Assembly: GCA_964388445.1 (NCBI GenBank)
Contig: CAYMAI010000004.1
Location: 241,394 to 305,393 of the forward strand
DNA: 64,000 nt
DNA from: CAYMAI01 sp964388445
GTDB taxonomy: Bacteria > 4484-113 > JAGGVC01
Reading direction: 5' to 3'
In this document: piece by piece, positions 27,627-36,019 of the stretch
Position numbering within the stretch: the stretch's first letter is position 1
Layout: each line of letters starts with the position of its first letter
Position numbers and translations under genes: made by a program
Notes under the pieces: generated by a model
What the model was told of the DNA's origin: nothing
Databases searched by the model: none
What the model saw: the letters and a program-made list of their open reading frames with translations, nothing else

Positions 27627-27809
27627 ATGCTCGAATTTATCGCTAAGACGGTTTGGCTGAAGATGCTGCTCCTGACGCTGGTCGGAGCGGGGCTGGGGTT
27701 CGCCTACTACAAATTCGTAGGCTGCCACGGCACTTGAGGACTTACTTCGAGGTGGTACACCTCGACTCTCATCGGCGCCATCGTCGGCTTCACCGCGGGA
27801 ATGCGGTAG
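27627..27809 (+). CDS. DUF6132-like small membrane selenoprotein (TGA = Sec, residue 37)
   Basis: Read through one in-frame TGA (27735-27737), the frame encodes 60 residues: an N-terminal MLEFIAKTVWLK, a membrane helix (LLLTLVGAGLGFAYYKF), then VGCHGTUGLTSRW and a second hydrophobic stretch LIGAIVGFTAGM, ending with TAG. From memory, DUF6132 proteins have the same layout with GCxSGTCPITS, so the TGA replaces the second conserved Cys. A perfect eight-pair hairpin with a GTA loop follows the TGA, as in bacterial SECIS elements, and selD lies in the same window. Without Sec insertion the product would end at residue 36 before the second helix. Confidence 0.75.
27747..27765 (+). promoter_or_regulatory. 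bacterial SECIS-like hairpin
   Basis: TCGAGGTG (27747-27754) and CACCTCGA (27758-27765) form a perfect eight-base-pair stem around the loop GTA. The loop begins 18 bases after the TGA, inside the 16-37 base window of bacterial SECIS elements, and carries the G-U pair of bases that SelB reads in E. coli. Confidence 0.7.
27768..27803 (+). repeat. 36-bp direct repeat, copy 1
   Basis: The 3' part of the selenoprotein gene (encoding LIGAIVGFTAGM) is repeated exactly at 29378-29413 in the same orientation. The propeller-like gene P1 lies between the two copies. Confidence 0.95.
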
Positions 27810-27821
27810 TCTGGCAGCGCG

Positions 27822-29321
27822 TTAACCTGCTGACGGAATTACTTCGAACTTGTCGAAATCCCTGTAAACAACCTTTTTTTCGCCGGTTTCAGGTGAGTAT
27901 TTCATCATAACCTTTACACCTGCGTAGTTTATGCCTCGATATTGTATTTTATTGGGAAGCTTTTTGCGATCTACATAGTAAAGACTTCCATCGGGTACCA
28001 GTGTCAGATATGACGGCGAAGTGTTAGATTTGCCGAATCTATCGATGATTTTGCACGAGTTATCAGGATTTAGCGCTACCAAGAACTTATCGGCAAATTG
28101 CGGCTTCATTTTGCCTGCTGTAACCAGACATATGTACGCCGTCTCGCGCTGCGGATCATAATATATATTCCGATAATGTCCGTCGAAAACGTATTGCTCG
28201 GGATGATCTGAGCTATCCCAATCGACATGCCGCATAATATCGTATTCGCCCACTATTCCATTGTCGATTGAAAACTTCGCTATTATCCATTTATGATTCA
28301 ACGCATTCGGCAGCAGCGCTTTCTCCAATCTTACTTTTGCGGCAATAAGGGCTTCATGGTTTTTCGATGGCGGTCTAATCATGTACATATAATCAATTCT
28401 CGCTTCCTCCGACCCGAAAGGAACGACTCCGGTTTTTGAAAAGGAATTGGCAGATTCGGCCAAATTTCCAGCCGACAGCTCGGGAAGTTCGTTCCGCGTG
28501 GAAACAAGCCAAATGTCATCGTCCCTTTGAAATGCAGCAAAATTCCAAATGACAGGCTTATTGCCCTCTATCGGAGTAATTGTAAGCCGCTTTTTATAAG
28601 GAATATGCATTGGCGCCGGAGCGCTGGGATCTCGAATCGACGAAATAACATAAATATTTCCGCCGGCTACGAAATAGGATCCCTCCCAAGTCATGTTTAG
28701 CGCTTCGAGTGTGTTGGGATTCTTTTTTTCGCTCCAACTTCCCGACGATAAGTCGTAACAATAGAACCCCACAATGTTGTAAGCCGATTTTTCAGTCAAA
28801 TATGCGTAAACGTATTTGCTAGACGATTCTTGCTTGCAAATCCCAAGCAAAGAATTCTTGCCGTACGGCGGAAACTCCGCATTAACCGTTCCGGTTCGAA
28901 TATCGAGCCAAAGCGTTCTCCCGTAAACCCCCTCGCCGGATTTTGATATTCTAAGGGGAATTTTCCCTCCTATAATCGCCGCGTCCGCTGTCGGGCACTC
29001 CGAATAGCCGAATCCGTGAATTCCCCAACGAGATGTAAAGCTATGAATAAGGCTGATTTGGGAGTTCGTTTCGTCGACGCCATATGCGCGGTGCCACGAA
29101 AGAGACATCGGCAGGCGCTCCGTCAGCCATTGGAACGAATTTAATGCACTTGGATTTCGGACGAGTTGCTCCGGGACCTCGAACTTCAAAATGGCGAAAT
29201 CTACGCGCCCGGCGGTTTCACGAGGCTTTTGGGGAAAGTAAATGAAAGCGACCGCGAGAAGGAGAATGAGTGCGAGAAAAACAAGCAGCTTTCTACGTCT
29301 GAACATAAAATCCCGCTTCAT
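27822..29321 (-). CDS. membrane-anchored propeller-like protein P1
   Basis: 499 residues from ATG 29321 (29306 is an alternative). An N-terminal membrane helix (LLVFLALILLLAVAFIYF) is followed by about 460 extracytoplasmic residues rich in strands ending in Tyr/Asp turns, such as WLDIRTGTVNAEFPPYG, YMYMIRPPSK and LVPDGSLYYVDRKK, as in beta-propellers. It is paralogous to P2 at 29464 (shared FPPYG, RPPS and MKYSPETGEKKVVY versus VKYSPDTDSKEVVF). It is AT-rich compared with its surroundings and bracketed by the 36-bp repeat. No known domain recognised. Confidence 0.75.
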   Translation of the reverse strand: MKRDFMFRRRKLLVFLALILLLAVAFIYFPQKPRETAGRVDFAILKFEVPEQLVRNPSALNSFQWLTERLPMSLSWHRAYGVDETNSQISLIHSFTSRWGIHGFGYSECPTADAAIIGGKIPLRISKSGEGVYGRTLWLDIRTGTVNAEFPPYGKNSLLGICKQESSSKYVYAYLTEKSAYNIVGFYCYDLSSGSWSEKKNPNTLEALNMTWEGSYFVAGGNIYVISSIRDPSAPAPMHIPYKKRLTITPIEGNKPVIWNFAAFQRDDDIWLVSTRNELPELSAGNLAESANSFSKTGVVPFGSEEARIDYMYMIRPPSKNHEALIAAKVRLEKALLPNALNHKWIIAKFSIDNGIVGEYDIMRHVDWDSSDHPEQYVFDGHYRNIYYDPQRETAYICLVTAGKMKPQFADKFLVALNPDNSCKIIDRFGKSNTSPSYLTLVPDGSLYYVDRKKLPNKIQYRGINYAGVKVMMKYSPETGEKKVVYRDFDKFEVIPSAG

Positions 29322-29377
29322 CAGGACGGATCCGAATATATTGTACCCGATTTCGATATGTGGCGCCATTTAAACCG

Positions 29378-29428
29378 CTCATCGGCGCCATCGTCGGCTT
29401 CACCGCGGGAATGAACAATACTTCATGA
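29378..29428 (+). pseudogene. orphan 3' tail of the selenoprotein gene (36-bp repeat copy 2)
   Basis: Bases 29378-29413 repeat 27768-27803 exactly. In the same frame the copy encodes LIGAIVGFTAGM then NNTS and TGA, while the intact gene ends with GMR and TAG. It has no start or upstream part. It looks like the displaced original end, or a second end, of the same gene after insertion of the P1 segment. Confidence 0.75.
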
Positions 29429-29463
29429 GCCCCGTTAATTCCCGTTCAGGCCTTGCCAAAACG

Positions 29464-30960
29464 CTACCCCACGGACGGATAGAATTTGTAAAGATCAAGC
29501 GCTTCGAAAACAACTTCCTTCGAGTCCGTATCCGGCGAATACTTGACTAATTCGCATACGTAAGCCTGCCACATTCCTTTGGTTTGGGCTGCAACGCCCG
29601 CTTTGCGGCGTATGTAGTAAAGCGTTCCGTCCGGCAATAAACGCGGGGCATCTTCGTGATACCACCATTGCGAAAAGCGCTCCAATATCCTCGCTTTGCC
29701 GCCTGGCGAAAGCATGACAAGAAAGAAACCTTTTCTGCGTTCGCTCTTTACATCGAGAGCCAAAACCATCGCATACAAATTTCCGCGCTTCGGATCGAAT
29801 TGAAAACCGCCTCCGGCCGCATTGTGAATCGCGCCAAATCGCATCTCGGATGGTTTATCGCTTTGCTCCCAATCGAGTGAATTCCATAAATCGAATTCCG
29901 CGAGCCTCTTACGTTCCGGATCGAATTCAAGTATCGCGATTTGCCTGTTTCCCGCGCCACTCTGCGCTCGCGGAATGTAAACGCTTCCGTTTAAGAGCAT
30001 TGGCGCTTTTTCGCTTGGCGGACGAAGTAAATAAACACGGCCGACGCTAGCGGGATTGGCCGAAGGCGGGATTACGCCGCTACGCATTTCCTCGCCGGCT
30101 TTTACCGCGCCCGCAATTGCGGCGGTTTCATGCGTGCCCGATTCGCGGCATGAAAACCAAACCTTTCCGCCCTCTTCGAAAGCCATGAATTCCCAGCATT
30201 TTTCGCGGCTCCCGTCCAATGCGCGTTCGAAAAACCGGTAACCGAATGGAGCTTTCGGAGCGGTCGATATTCGCTCTCCTCCGTAAAAATTGCCGCCCGC
30301 AATATAGCAATTCTGCATCTCCGCTTTCAAAAATGCGGCTATAATTTCGCCCGATTCGTCCTTCTTCCATTCGCCTTTTTCGATATCGTATTTTATCGCC
30401 GTCAATGTATTTGCGGAAAAATCCTGCACGTATGCGTATATTTTGTCCGCCGATGATTCCTGCGGAAAAAACCTTAGTTCCTTGACTTGCCCATATGGAG
30501 GAAACCGCTCTTCGTATCTTCCCGTCCGGACGTTCAGCCAGCGCGTATGGGGCATTGTTCCGCGTTTAGTTACTTTGACCGGCAACAGGCCGGAAATTAC
30601 GAATGCATTTTGGACGGGGACTTCCCTGTAAGAAAGACCGTGCTTACCTTGCAGCGATTTCATTTTCTTTATAAGAGCCGCGGTCTTTGCGTCTTCGTTT
30701 AGCGCGAAAAGACCCGTATATGGCATCGCGACAGGCACGTAATCGACCGCTCCGTAAATAGCGTTTGCAATTCTTTGACTTGTGGCAGCCCTGACGAATG
30801 GCGGGGCTTCGTGCAGCGCAACAACGCCGTCAATGCGCCCGGATATGTTTTTCGGCCAGTACGAATACGCGACCAATAGCCCGGCCGCGGCAATTAGCGC
30901 GGCTGTCACCCCGATTACACGCTTATTGAAGCGAAAAACATATTTTTTATTTGTCCTCAT
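29464..30960 (-). CDS. membrane-anchored propeller-like protein P2
   Basis: 498 residues. The N-terminal helix VIGVTAALIAAAGLLVAYSYW anchors it; the rest should be extracytoplasmic and beta-rich. Shared with P1 are HTRWLNVRTGRYEERFPPYG, the YAYV block after it, VYLLRPPSEK, LLPDGTLYYIRRKA and the end motif VKYSPDTDSKEVVFEALDLY. These repeats of strand plus polar turn suggest a seven- or eight-bladed propeller of unknown function. GC content lies between P1/P3 and the host average. Confidence 0.75.
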   Translation of the reverse strand: MRTNKKYVFRFNKRVIGVTAALIAAAGLLVAYSYWPKNISGRIDGVVALHEAPPFVRAATSQRIANAIYGAVDYVPVAMPYTGLFALNEDAKTAALIKKMKSLQGKHGLSYREVPVQNAFVISGLLPVKVTKRGTMPHTRWLNVRTGRYEERFPPYGQVKELRFFPQESSADKIYAYVQDFSANTLTAIKYDIEKGEWKKDESGEIIAAFLKAEMQNCYIAGGNFYGGERISTAPKAPFGYRFFERALDGSREKCWEFMAFEEGGKVWFSCRESGTHETAAIAGAVKAGEEMRSGVIPPSANPASVGRVYLLRPPSEKAPMLLNGSVYIPRAQSGAGNRQIAILEFDPERKRLAEFDLWNSLDWEQSDKPSEMRFGAIHNAAGGGFQFDPKRGNLYAMVLALDVKSERRKGFFLVMLSPGGKARILERFSQWWYHEDAPRLLPDGTLYYIRRKAGVAAQTKGMWQAYVCELVKYSPDTDSKEVVFEALDLYKFYPSVG

Positions 30961-31045
30961 TTATGAGCTGCCTATACTGCCGCTAACCGGCAGATATGAT
31001 GAGAACACGGCATTGCATTTATCTTTCATTTTCATTACATACCTT

Positions 31046-32482
31046 TCATTCCGCGGTATAGGCACTATCCGTAATTGTTCCGCCGCGATAAATATTGCGC
31101 TCCTTTCCAGTATGAACATTGAATATCCATACCTCCTGCCTGCTGTTTGAAGCTCCCATTGTAAGCAAAGAACTTTGCTGAGTCCCCTTTGAATATACAA
31201 TTGAACCGTCCTTTAATACTCCTAATACTTTATCTTGGCTTTCCGGAGTAGCGTAACTATGTACAATACTGCAATTCCAGGTCCTGTCTATTTGGATTAT
31301 ATAGCCTATTTGCGTGTTTCTATCGACAAAGGTAGAATACAGGTTTCCGGATTTAGGGTCATATTTACAGCCGCGGTAAGCAATTTGTTGTACTAAATCG
31401 TCGCTAGTGAAATTGGAAGCAATTGCGCTCGGGATAGTAAAAGCAATTTCGGCTAATTCTCCGGTATTGATATTTAGCGAATACAATCCGGCATTTGTAT
31501 TTCTGGCTTTTGTAACCATATTATGGGAAGATAAATCCAGCATAAAGACAATTAGATCCTCGCCCAAAAGTGCCCGTATCAATTGAAAAGACCTGATTCC
31601 TCCCGGATTTGCGGATACCGGTATATCGCCACAGTGCAGATGCTCGTTTACATCTTCTGCAGGCCAAACAGCATGACTGGCAAGGTTAAGTGAATCTCGT
31701 TTAATTGTACCGAGAAAAAACGCATTATTACTTTCGTAAGCCACAATCTCCCACAAATGAATGGGCGTTCCTACTTTGTTTTTATAACCTGCGATTAGCT
31801 TGCGCTTCGTGCAGGCACTGCAATATCGCTTTCCAGATGCATCAACGGGAGCGGAATATATTACTGCGAGCATGTCGTCCCCGTAGGAAAATGCGTTGCT
31901 ATTGGACAATGCAGAGCCAAAATATACAGGGTCAATTTTTACATCTATTCCATAATCGTCGCTAAACGGCCATTTGCGCGCATAAACCATATCTTGAGAA
32001 AAATCTCTATAGACAATTACCGGGTCTTTGGCGGGAGTGGGCCTACTAAAATGTAAAAGTGCGATATCGCCGTGTTTTGGCAGATTGAAGTCTTCATACT
32101 TTTGCGTTTTCAAATTTAGCCAATATATTTGACCATCATTGTTAGTCCTTGATATGACAGGAATGCGGTTGTCAATTACCAAATCCGAAGACATATAGAA
32201 TCCATAGTGGGACGCTGATGATAAATCTCGAATAGCGGTCGTCCGGCCGGTTTCCGTATCGATTGCTATTACGCGCTTAGTAAAATTCGGAAGACCGAAA
32301 AGACCGCCAAGGAATGCGTCTATTGCATATGTCAAACTGTTTGTCGAATCGATGTCCTCAATCAAAACCAAATTATAGTTTTCTTGGCCGCGGTTTCTTT
32401 TGCTATGGACATAGTATAGGGCGCATGCTGCCAGCGCAATAAGCGCAAGCAAAGCAAAAAGTCTTAATCTCAAGGTATGCAT
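31046..32482 (-). CDS. membrane-anchored propeller-like protein P3
   Basis: 478 residues from ATG 32482 (GTG 32488 is possible). The leader FALLALIALAACALYYV is a membrane anchor or, less likely, a lipobox (ALAAC). It is a more distant member of the P1/P2 group: IYWLNLKTQKYEDFNLPKHG corresponds to the FPPYG block and VLKDGSIVYSKG to the PDGxLYY block. A CSACTKRK segment may bind a metal. It is strongly AT-rich. Function unknown. Confidence 0.7.
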   Translation of the reverse strand: MHTLRLRLFALLALIALAACALYYVHSKRNRGQENYNLVLIEDIDSTNSLTYAIDAFLGGLFGLPNFTKRVIAIDTETGRTTAIRDLSSASHYGFYMSSDLVIDNRIPVISRTNNDGQIYWLNLKTQKYEDFNLPKHGDIALLHFSRPTPAKDPVIVYRDFSQDMVYARKWPFSDDYGIDVKIDPVYFGSALSNSNAFSYGDDMLAVIYSAPVDASGKRYCSACTKRKLIAGYKNKVGTPIHLWEIVAYESNNAFFLGTIKRDSLNLASHAVWPAEDVNEHLHCGDIPVSANPGGIRSFQLIRALLGEDLIVFMLDLSSHNMVTKARNTNAGLYSLNINTGELAEIAFTIPSAIASNFTSDDLVQQIAYRGCKYDPKSGNLYSTFVDRNTQIGYIIQIDRTWNCSIVHSYATPESQDKVLGVLKDGSIVYSKGTQQSSLLTMGASNSRQEVWIFNVHTGKERNIYRGGTITDSAYTAE

Positions 32483-32528
32483 AGCCACTCGTTATTGACT
32501 TACAGCCGGAAAATATGTTCCCGGGCAC

Positions 32529-34559
32529 TCATATTTTGTCTGTTTCTTCCTCCAATTCCCCGTACAGCCGCGCCAATTCCCTTTCCACGGCCTCGATTTC
32601 GGCGGTTAGCGCACCGAGCCGTTCGTAATCCGCGGCAATTTCGGGATCGCTCATTTTGCCAACAAGTGCGCCGTACTTTCCCTCTTCGTCAGCTATTTTC
32701 GACTCGATTTCCGCCGCTCGACGCTCCATCCTCTCTTTTCGCTTCTGCCTCTCCAGTTCCTGCGAACGGCGTGCGGGCTTTTTCTCCGGCAAACCGCCGG
32801 CCTCCGCTGTCAAGGCGTCCGGCAAAGTCAATTCCGAACCTTCTCCCGATCCAAGTCCCGCGCCGCCCGCCGCTGCGCCGCCGGTATCTCGCGCGCCCCT
32901 TGCATTCGATTCTTCCACGCTCTCAACTTTGACGCTTTCGTCTTCGCCCCTGCTCGCGGCAAGATAATCGGTGTAGTTCCCTTCGCACATCTGCGCGCCA
33001 TCCGGCGTGAATGCCAGAATTTTCGTCGCCACCGCGTCGAGCAGCGTGCGGTCGTGGCTTACGAGTATTACCGTTCCCGCGAATTCCGAAAGCGCGGCCT
33101 CAAGCATTTCGAAGCTCGGAATGTCGAAGTGGTTCGTCGGCTCGTCCAATAGAAGCAGGTTCGGCCGCAAGTATAAAAGCTTCGCCAGCGCAAGCCTGCG
33201 CTTTTCGCCGCCCGAAAGTTCCGACGCGATTTTCGAGACGTCCTCGCCGCAAAACAAAAATTTCGCGAGATAGCTTCGCAGAGCGGGATTGTCCAGCCCC
33301 GGTGCGGCCTTGCGCATTTCGTCCATAACGCTCAGCCCAGGCGTAATATCGCCCGACTCCTGCGCCAGATATCCCGGCTGAACGTTCGCGCCGTGGGTAA
33401 CTTTGCCGGTAAGAGGTTTCAATTTTTTCGCGATAATCGAAAGCAGCGTGGACTTTCCGCAACCGTTCGGCCCGATTATTCCCAGTTTGTCTCCGCGGCT
33501 TACGGAAAAACCTACGCCTTCGAACAGATGCTTGCCGCCGAAGCCGTGCGTCACGCTTTCAACCCGCAGAGCTTCTTCCCCCGTTCTGCCGGCGGGCGAA
33601 AGGCTGAGTTTCAACGTTTTTTCGTCCTTCACCGCGTCCATGCGCGAAAGCCGCGCGAGCAATTTTCTTCGCCCCTGCGCCTGGCGCGTGTTTTGGCCGG
33701 CGATGTTTCTGCGGATATACTCCTGCGTTCGCTCGATATACTCCCGCTGCGCCTCGTACGCCTCGCGCTGACGGGCGATTCGTTCAAGCCGCTGACGGCG
33801 GAACGCGTCATAATTGCCACGGTACGAAATCAGCTTTTCGGCGTCGATTTCCCATACATACTGCGCCACCCGGTTTAAAAAATAGCGGTCGTGACTAACG
33901 ACGATTACCGCGGACGGCGAGGCGAGAAGAAAATCTTCGAGGAATTTTCTGCCGTCCAAATCCAAGTGATTACTCGGCTCGTCGAGGAGCAAAAGGTCCG
34001 GTTTTTCGAGAAGCAGCCTTGCCAGAAGCGCCTTTTGCCGCTGGCCGCCGCTCATCGTAGAAATTTGCTGGCCGTATTGCTCCGGCGAAAACCCGACGCC
34101 CGCAAGAACTCGCCGGATTGTAAAATCGCGCTCGTATCCTCCCATAACTTCGAACCTATGCTGCGCGCTGCCGAGTTTGCCGAGAAGAAGAGCCTTCGCT
34201 TCATCGCCCAGCCCGCCGGTTGCAAGCATCGTTGAAAGCTCCGAAATCCTTTCCGATAGCGCGTCGATTTCCGCCGTCGCCTCTTCCATCTCCTCATAAA
34301 GCGTGCGAGAATCGGCGCCGCTTTCAAGACCCCCGTACGACTGGCGGAGAATTCCGATGCGTGCGCCGCGCTTAAGCTGCACCGAGCCCGCGTCCAGCGT
34401 AAAATCGCCCGAAATCGCGCGCAGAAGCGTGGTTTTGCCGCTGCCGTTCGGCCCGACAAGCCCGATTCGTTGAGCGGGATGCACCGAGGCCGCAATGCCC
34501 TCGATAAGAATCGAATCGCCGAAGCCGATTCTCCCGCCGTTTATCGAAACAACCGACAC
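32529..34559 (-). CDS. ABC-F family ATPase
   Basis: 676 residues with two ATP-binding cassettes and no membrane segment: Walker A GPNGSGKTT and GPNGCGKST, signatures MSGGQRQKAL and LSGGEKRRLAL, Walker B LLLLDEPSNHLDL and LLLLDEPTNHFDI. The linker between them is charged and helical (the ABC-F arm/linker), and the C-terminus has a long acidic then coiled-coil extension (EKKPARRSQELERQKRKE). ABC-F proteins act on ribosomes. Which subfamily (Uup, YdiF or a resistance factor) cannot be decided. GTG 34559 lies six bases after TAAAAT, a leaderless arrangement. Confidence 0.93.
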   Translation of the reverse strand: MSVVSINGGRIGFGDSILIEGIAASVHPAQRIGLVGPNGSGKTTLLRAISGDFTLDAGSVQLKRGARIGILRQSYGGLESGADSRTLYEEMEEATAEIDALSERISELSTMLATGGLGDEAKALLLGKLGSAQHRFEVMGGYERDFTIRRVLAGVGFSPEQYGQQISTMSGGQRQKALLARLLLEKPDLLLLDEPSNHLDLDGRKFLEDFLLASPSAVIVVSHDRYFLNRVAQYVWEIDAEKLISYRGNYDAFRRQRLERIARQREAYEAQREYIERTQEYIRRNIAGQNTRQAQGRRKLLARLSRMDAVKDEKTLKLSLSPAGRTGEEALRVESVTHGFGGKHLFEGVGFSVSRGDKLGIIGPNGCGKSTLLSIIAKKLKPLTGKVTHGANVQPGYLAQESGDITPGLSVMDEMRKAAPGLDNPALRSYLAKFLFCGEDVSKIASELSGGEKRRLALAKLLYLRPNLLLLDEPTNHFDIPSFEMLEAALSEFAGTVILVSHDRTLLDAVATKILAFTPDGAQMCEGNYTDYLAASRGEDESVKVESVEESNARGARDTGGAAAGGAGLGSGEGSELTLPDALTAEAGGLPEKKPARRSQELERQKRKERMERRAAEIESKIADEEGKYGALVGKMSDPEIAADYERLGALTAEIEAVERELARLYGELEEETDKI

Positions 34560-34565
34560 GAGGCA

Positions 34566-34571
34566 ATTTTA
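34566..34571 (-). promoter_or_regulatory. -10 element, leaderless ABC-F start
   Basis: TAAAAT on the minus strand, six bases (TGCCTC) before GTG 34559, without an SD. Confidence 0.55.
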
Positions 34572-34638
34572 CTTCACCCGCCGGGCGCACTTGTTATAAT
34601 TATGTCTTGCCCCGCCTTTTTTTGCGGCGGAGTTTGCA

Positions 34639-35235
34639 ATGGGCGATTCTGGACTCGAAAAACATGTTTTTGCATCCTGCTTGTTTCATGACAAGCTGGG
34701 CGCGCTCGATTTCACTCCCGACCGGCGGCTTCCCGACAAATATCAAGTCGCTCTCGATTGCTATTACGGAATCCTGTTCAATCCTTTCGTCGCATGTCAG
34801 GCGGCGGAGTATTTTCTCGGTTTCGACGGACCGAAGCACAAGGGATATGCGATGTCCGTAATTTTTCAGGCGTCGCTCCTTCATCCGTTTCTCTTGCCGC
34901 CCGCCGAAACGATTAAAACTCCTTTCGACGAAGTTTATTTGCTTGCGGACGCCAAGCCGTATATGTACGCCATCGGCAGGCTGCTTCTTCTGGGCGTTTG
35001 CGGCGTTGGCGCATCGAGCGGCAAGCTGAGCAAGGAAATCGAACTTCTATTCGACGCAGTGCGCCCGCAGGACGCGGAGGTCTATAAGGCGCTCGCATCC
35101 CGCGAATTCGAAGCCCTTCCGGAACTCAAAGCCAAAATCATCGAGGATCCGGGAATGGTTCCCTACTACGACCACTGGTGGAACAGATTTTTCGATATTT
35201 ATTTCGAAAAGCGCGAAGTTTTCGCGACGGTATAG
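34639..35235 (+). CDS. unknown family member A (198 aa)
   Basis: A soluble, probably all-helical protein from ATG 34639 with GGAG seven bases upstream. It is the first of three paralogues. The shared core is VALDCYYGILFNPFVACQAAEYFL, then QASLLHP, PYMYAIGRLL and a C-terminal WWNRFFDIYF. The pattern of conserved aromatic and Cys residues suggests a structural or ligand-binding helical bundle. I do not recognise a family. A TATAAT lies 40 bases upstream and a GC-rich hairpin sits between it and the SD. Confidence 0.75.
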   Translation: MGDSGLEKHVFASCLFHDKLGALDFTPDRRLPDKYQVALDCYYGILFNPFVACQAAEYFLGFDGPKHKGYAMSVIFQASLLHPFLLPPAETIKTPFDEVYLLADAKPYMYAIGRLLLLGVCGVGASSGKLSKEIELLFDAVRPQDAEVYKALASREFEALPELKAKIIEDPGMVPYYDHWWNRFFDIYFEKREVFATV

Positions 35236-35255
35236 CCTCATCGAGCCAAAAAAAA

Positions 35256-35277
35256 CGGCCGCCCTTTCGAGCGGCCG
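35256..35277 (-). terminator. terminator of the 88-aa gene
   Basis: CGGCCGC and GCGGCCG form a stem over an eight-base loop, followed on the minus strand by eight T (35255..35248). It ends transcripts of the small gene at 35339-35605. Confidence 0.85.
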
Positions 35278-35338
35278 CATCCTTTCGATTTGCAAAAACG
35301 CCGTTTAGCTAATCAACGTATGCTTTCTATTCCGGATA

Positions 35339-35605
35339 TTAGTCGTATGGGGAATAGCTAAGCCCGATAATACGGTCGAGATAAGCTCCGCATGAATTCG
35401 AGCTGGGAACCGGCGGATCGTCCATGCCGTTATCGCCGAGCGCAGGCGGGATTGCACGGCCGGAGTAAGCCCCTTCCGCACGCAATGCGCGGCCGACTTC
35501 CGCAAGATACGCGCTCCATTCCGGCGGATTGGGATTCCACCAAAGCGGATTGTTCAAACACACCAGCCCATGAATGTATGCTGCACCAGTACTATTTAGA
35601 ACCAC
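35339..35605 (-). CDS. orphan 88-aa protein with ideal ribosome site
   Basis: GTG 35605 follows AAAGGAGGTGAT, a perfect anti-SD match, at nine-base spacing from GGAGG. The protein begins MVLNSTGAAYIHGLVC, has Trp/Pro/Asn-rich NNPLWWNPNPPEWSAYL and ends DRIIGLSYSPYD; two Cys lie at residues 16 and 72. No signal peptide, helix anchor or domain is recognised. A strong promoter (TTGACA, 17, TAATAT), a leader of about 165 bases and a terminator make it a complete, highly expressed monocistronic unit. A precursor peptide or small structural protein is possible. Confidence 0.65.
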   Translation of the reverse strand: MVLNSTGAAYIHGLVCLNNPLWWNPNPPEWSAYLAEVGRALRAEGAYSGRAIPPALGDNGMDDPPVPSSNSCGAYLDRIIGLSYSPYD

Positions 35606-35778
35606 GGTCTATCACCTCCTTTTGAGAATATGAACAAGACATTTTGCCCCGTTTGCATCGGACTACCTTTGTAAACCGGACGCCAATAACGACAACTTCG
35701 AATTTTTTGCGCTAAGCCGCTGTTCTCACCTCCTCGATGAATAAGTGCGCTATCGCAATTCTTCGAAAGGATGGCGGA

Positions 35779-35807
35779 ATATTAACCTATGAAATTGAAT
35801 TTGTCAA
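35779..35807 (-). promoter_or_regulatory. promoter of the 88-aa gene
   Basis: TTGACA (35807..35802), 17 bases, TAATAT (35784..35779). The leader that follows contains a second consensus AGGAGGTGA at about 35732 that has no start codon at a usable distance, followed by short overlapping frames. Confidence 0.8.
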
Positions 35808-35977
35808 CTAATTAGAACCGAATTTGAAAAAAAGTACTGAATAATCTCATGGATTGGCAGTAATCGCGTCTTCAAAACCGCTCCGCACCTTGCCGAAATC
35901 TAAGCCGGGCGATTTAACCCGGTATACAATTTTGTACAATGTGAAATTTGCGGAAAACTTGCCGTTTTTCGGCGTAA

Positions 35978-36006
35978 TTGTCAATTTTGAACATAAATTG
36001 TATAAT
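35978..36006 (+). promoter_or_regulatory. promoter of unknown family member B
   Basis: TTGTCA (35978-35983), a 17-base spacer and TATAAT (36001-36006). The start codon ATG 36020 follows 13 bases after the -10, leaving a leader of only a few bases. Confidence 0.75.
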
Positions 36007-36019
36007 CGGTTTCCTCATT

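Larger units (their letters stand above)
35606..36019. other. divergent intergenic region
   Basis: This 414-base AT-rich gap holds the leader and promoter of the 88-aa gene on the minus strand and the promoter of the next paralogue on the plus strand. A short inverted repeat (CCGGG at 35909, CCCGG ending 35932) followed by TATACAATTTTGTACAAT lies between them. No further gene is seen. Confidence 0.6.
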
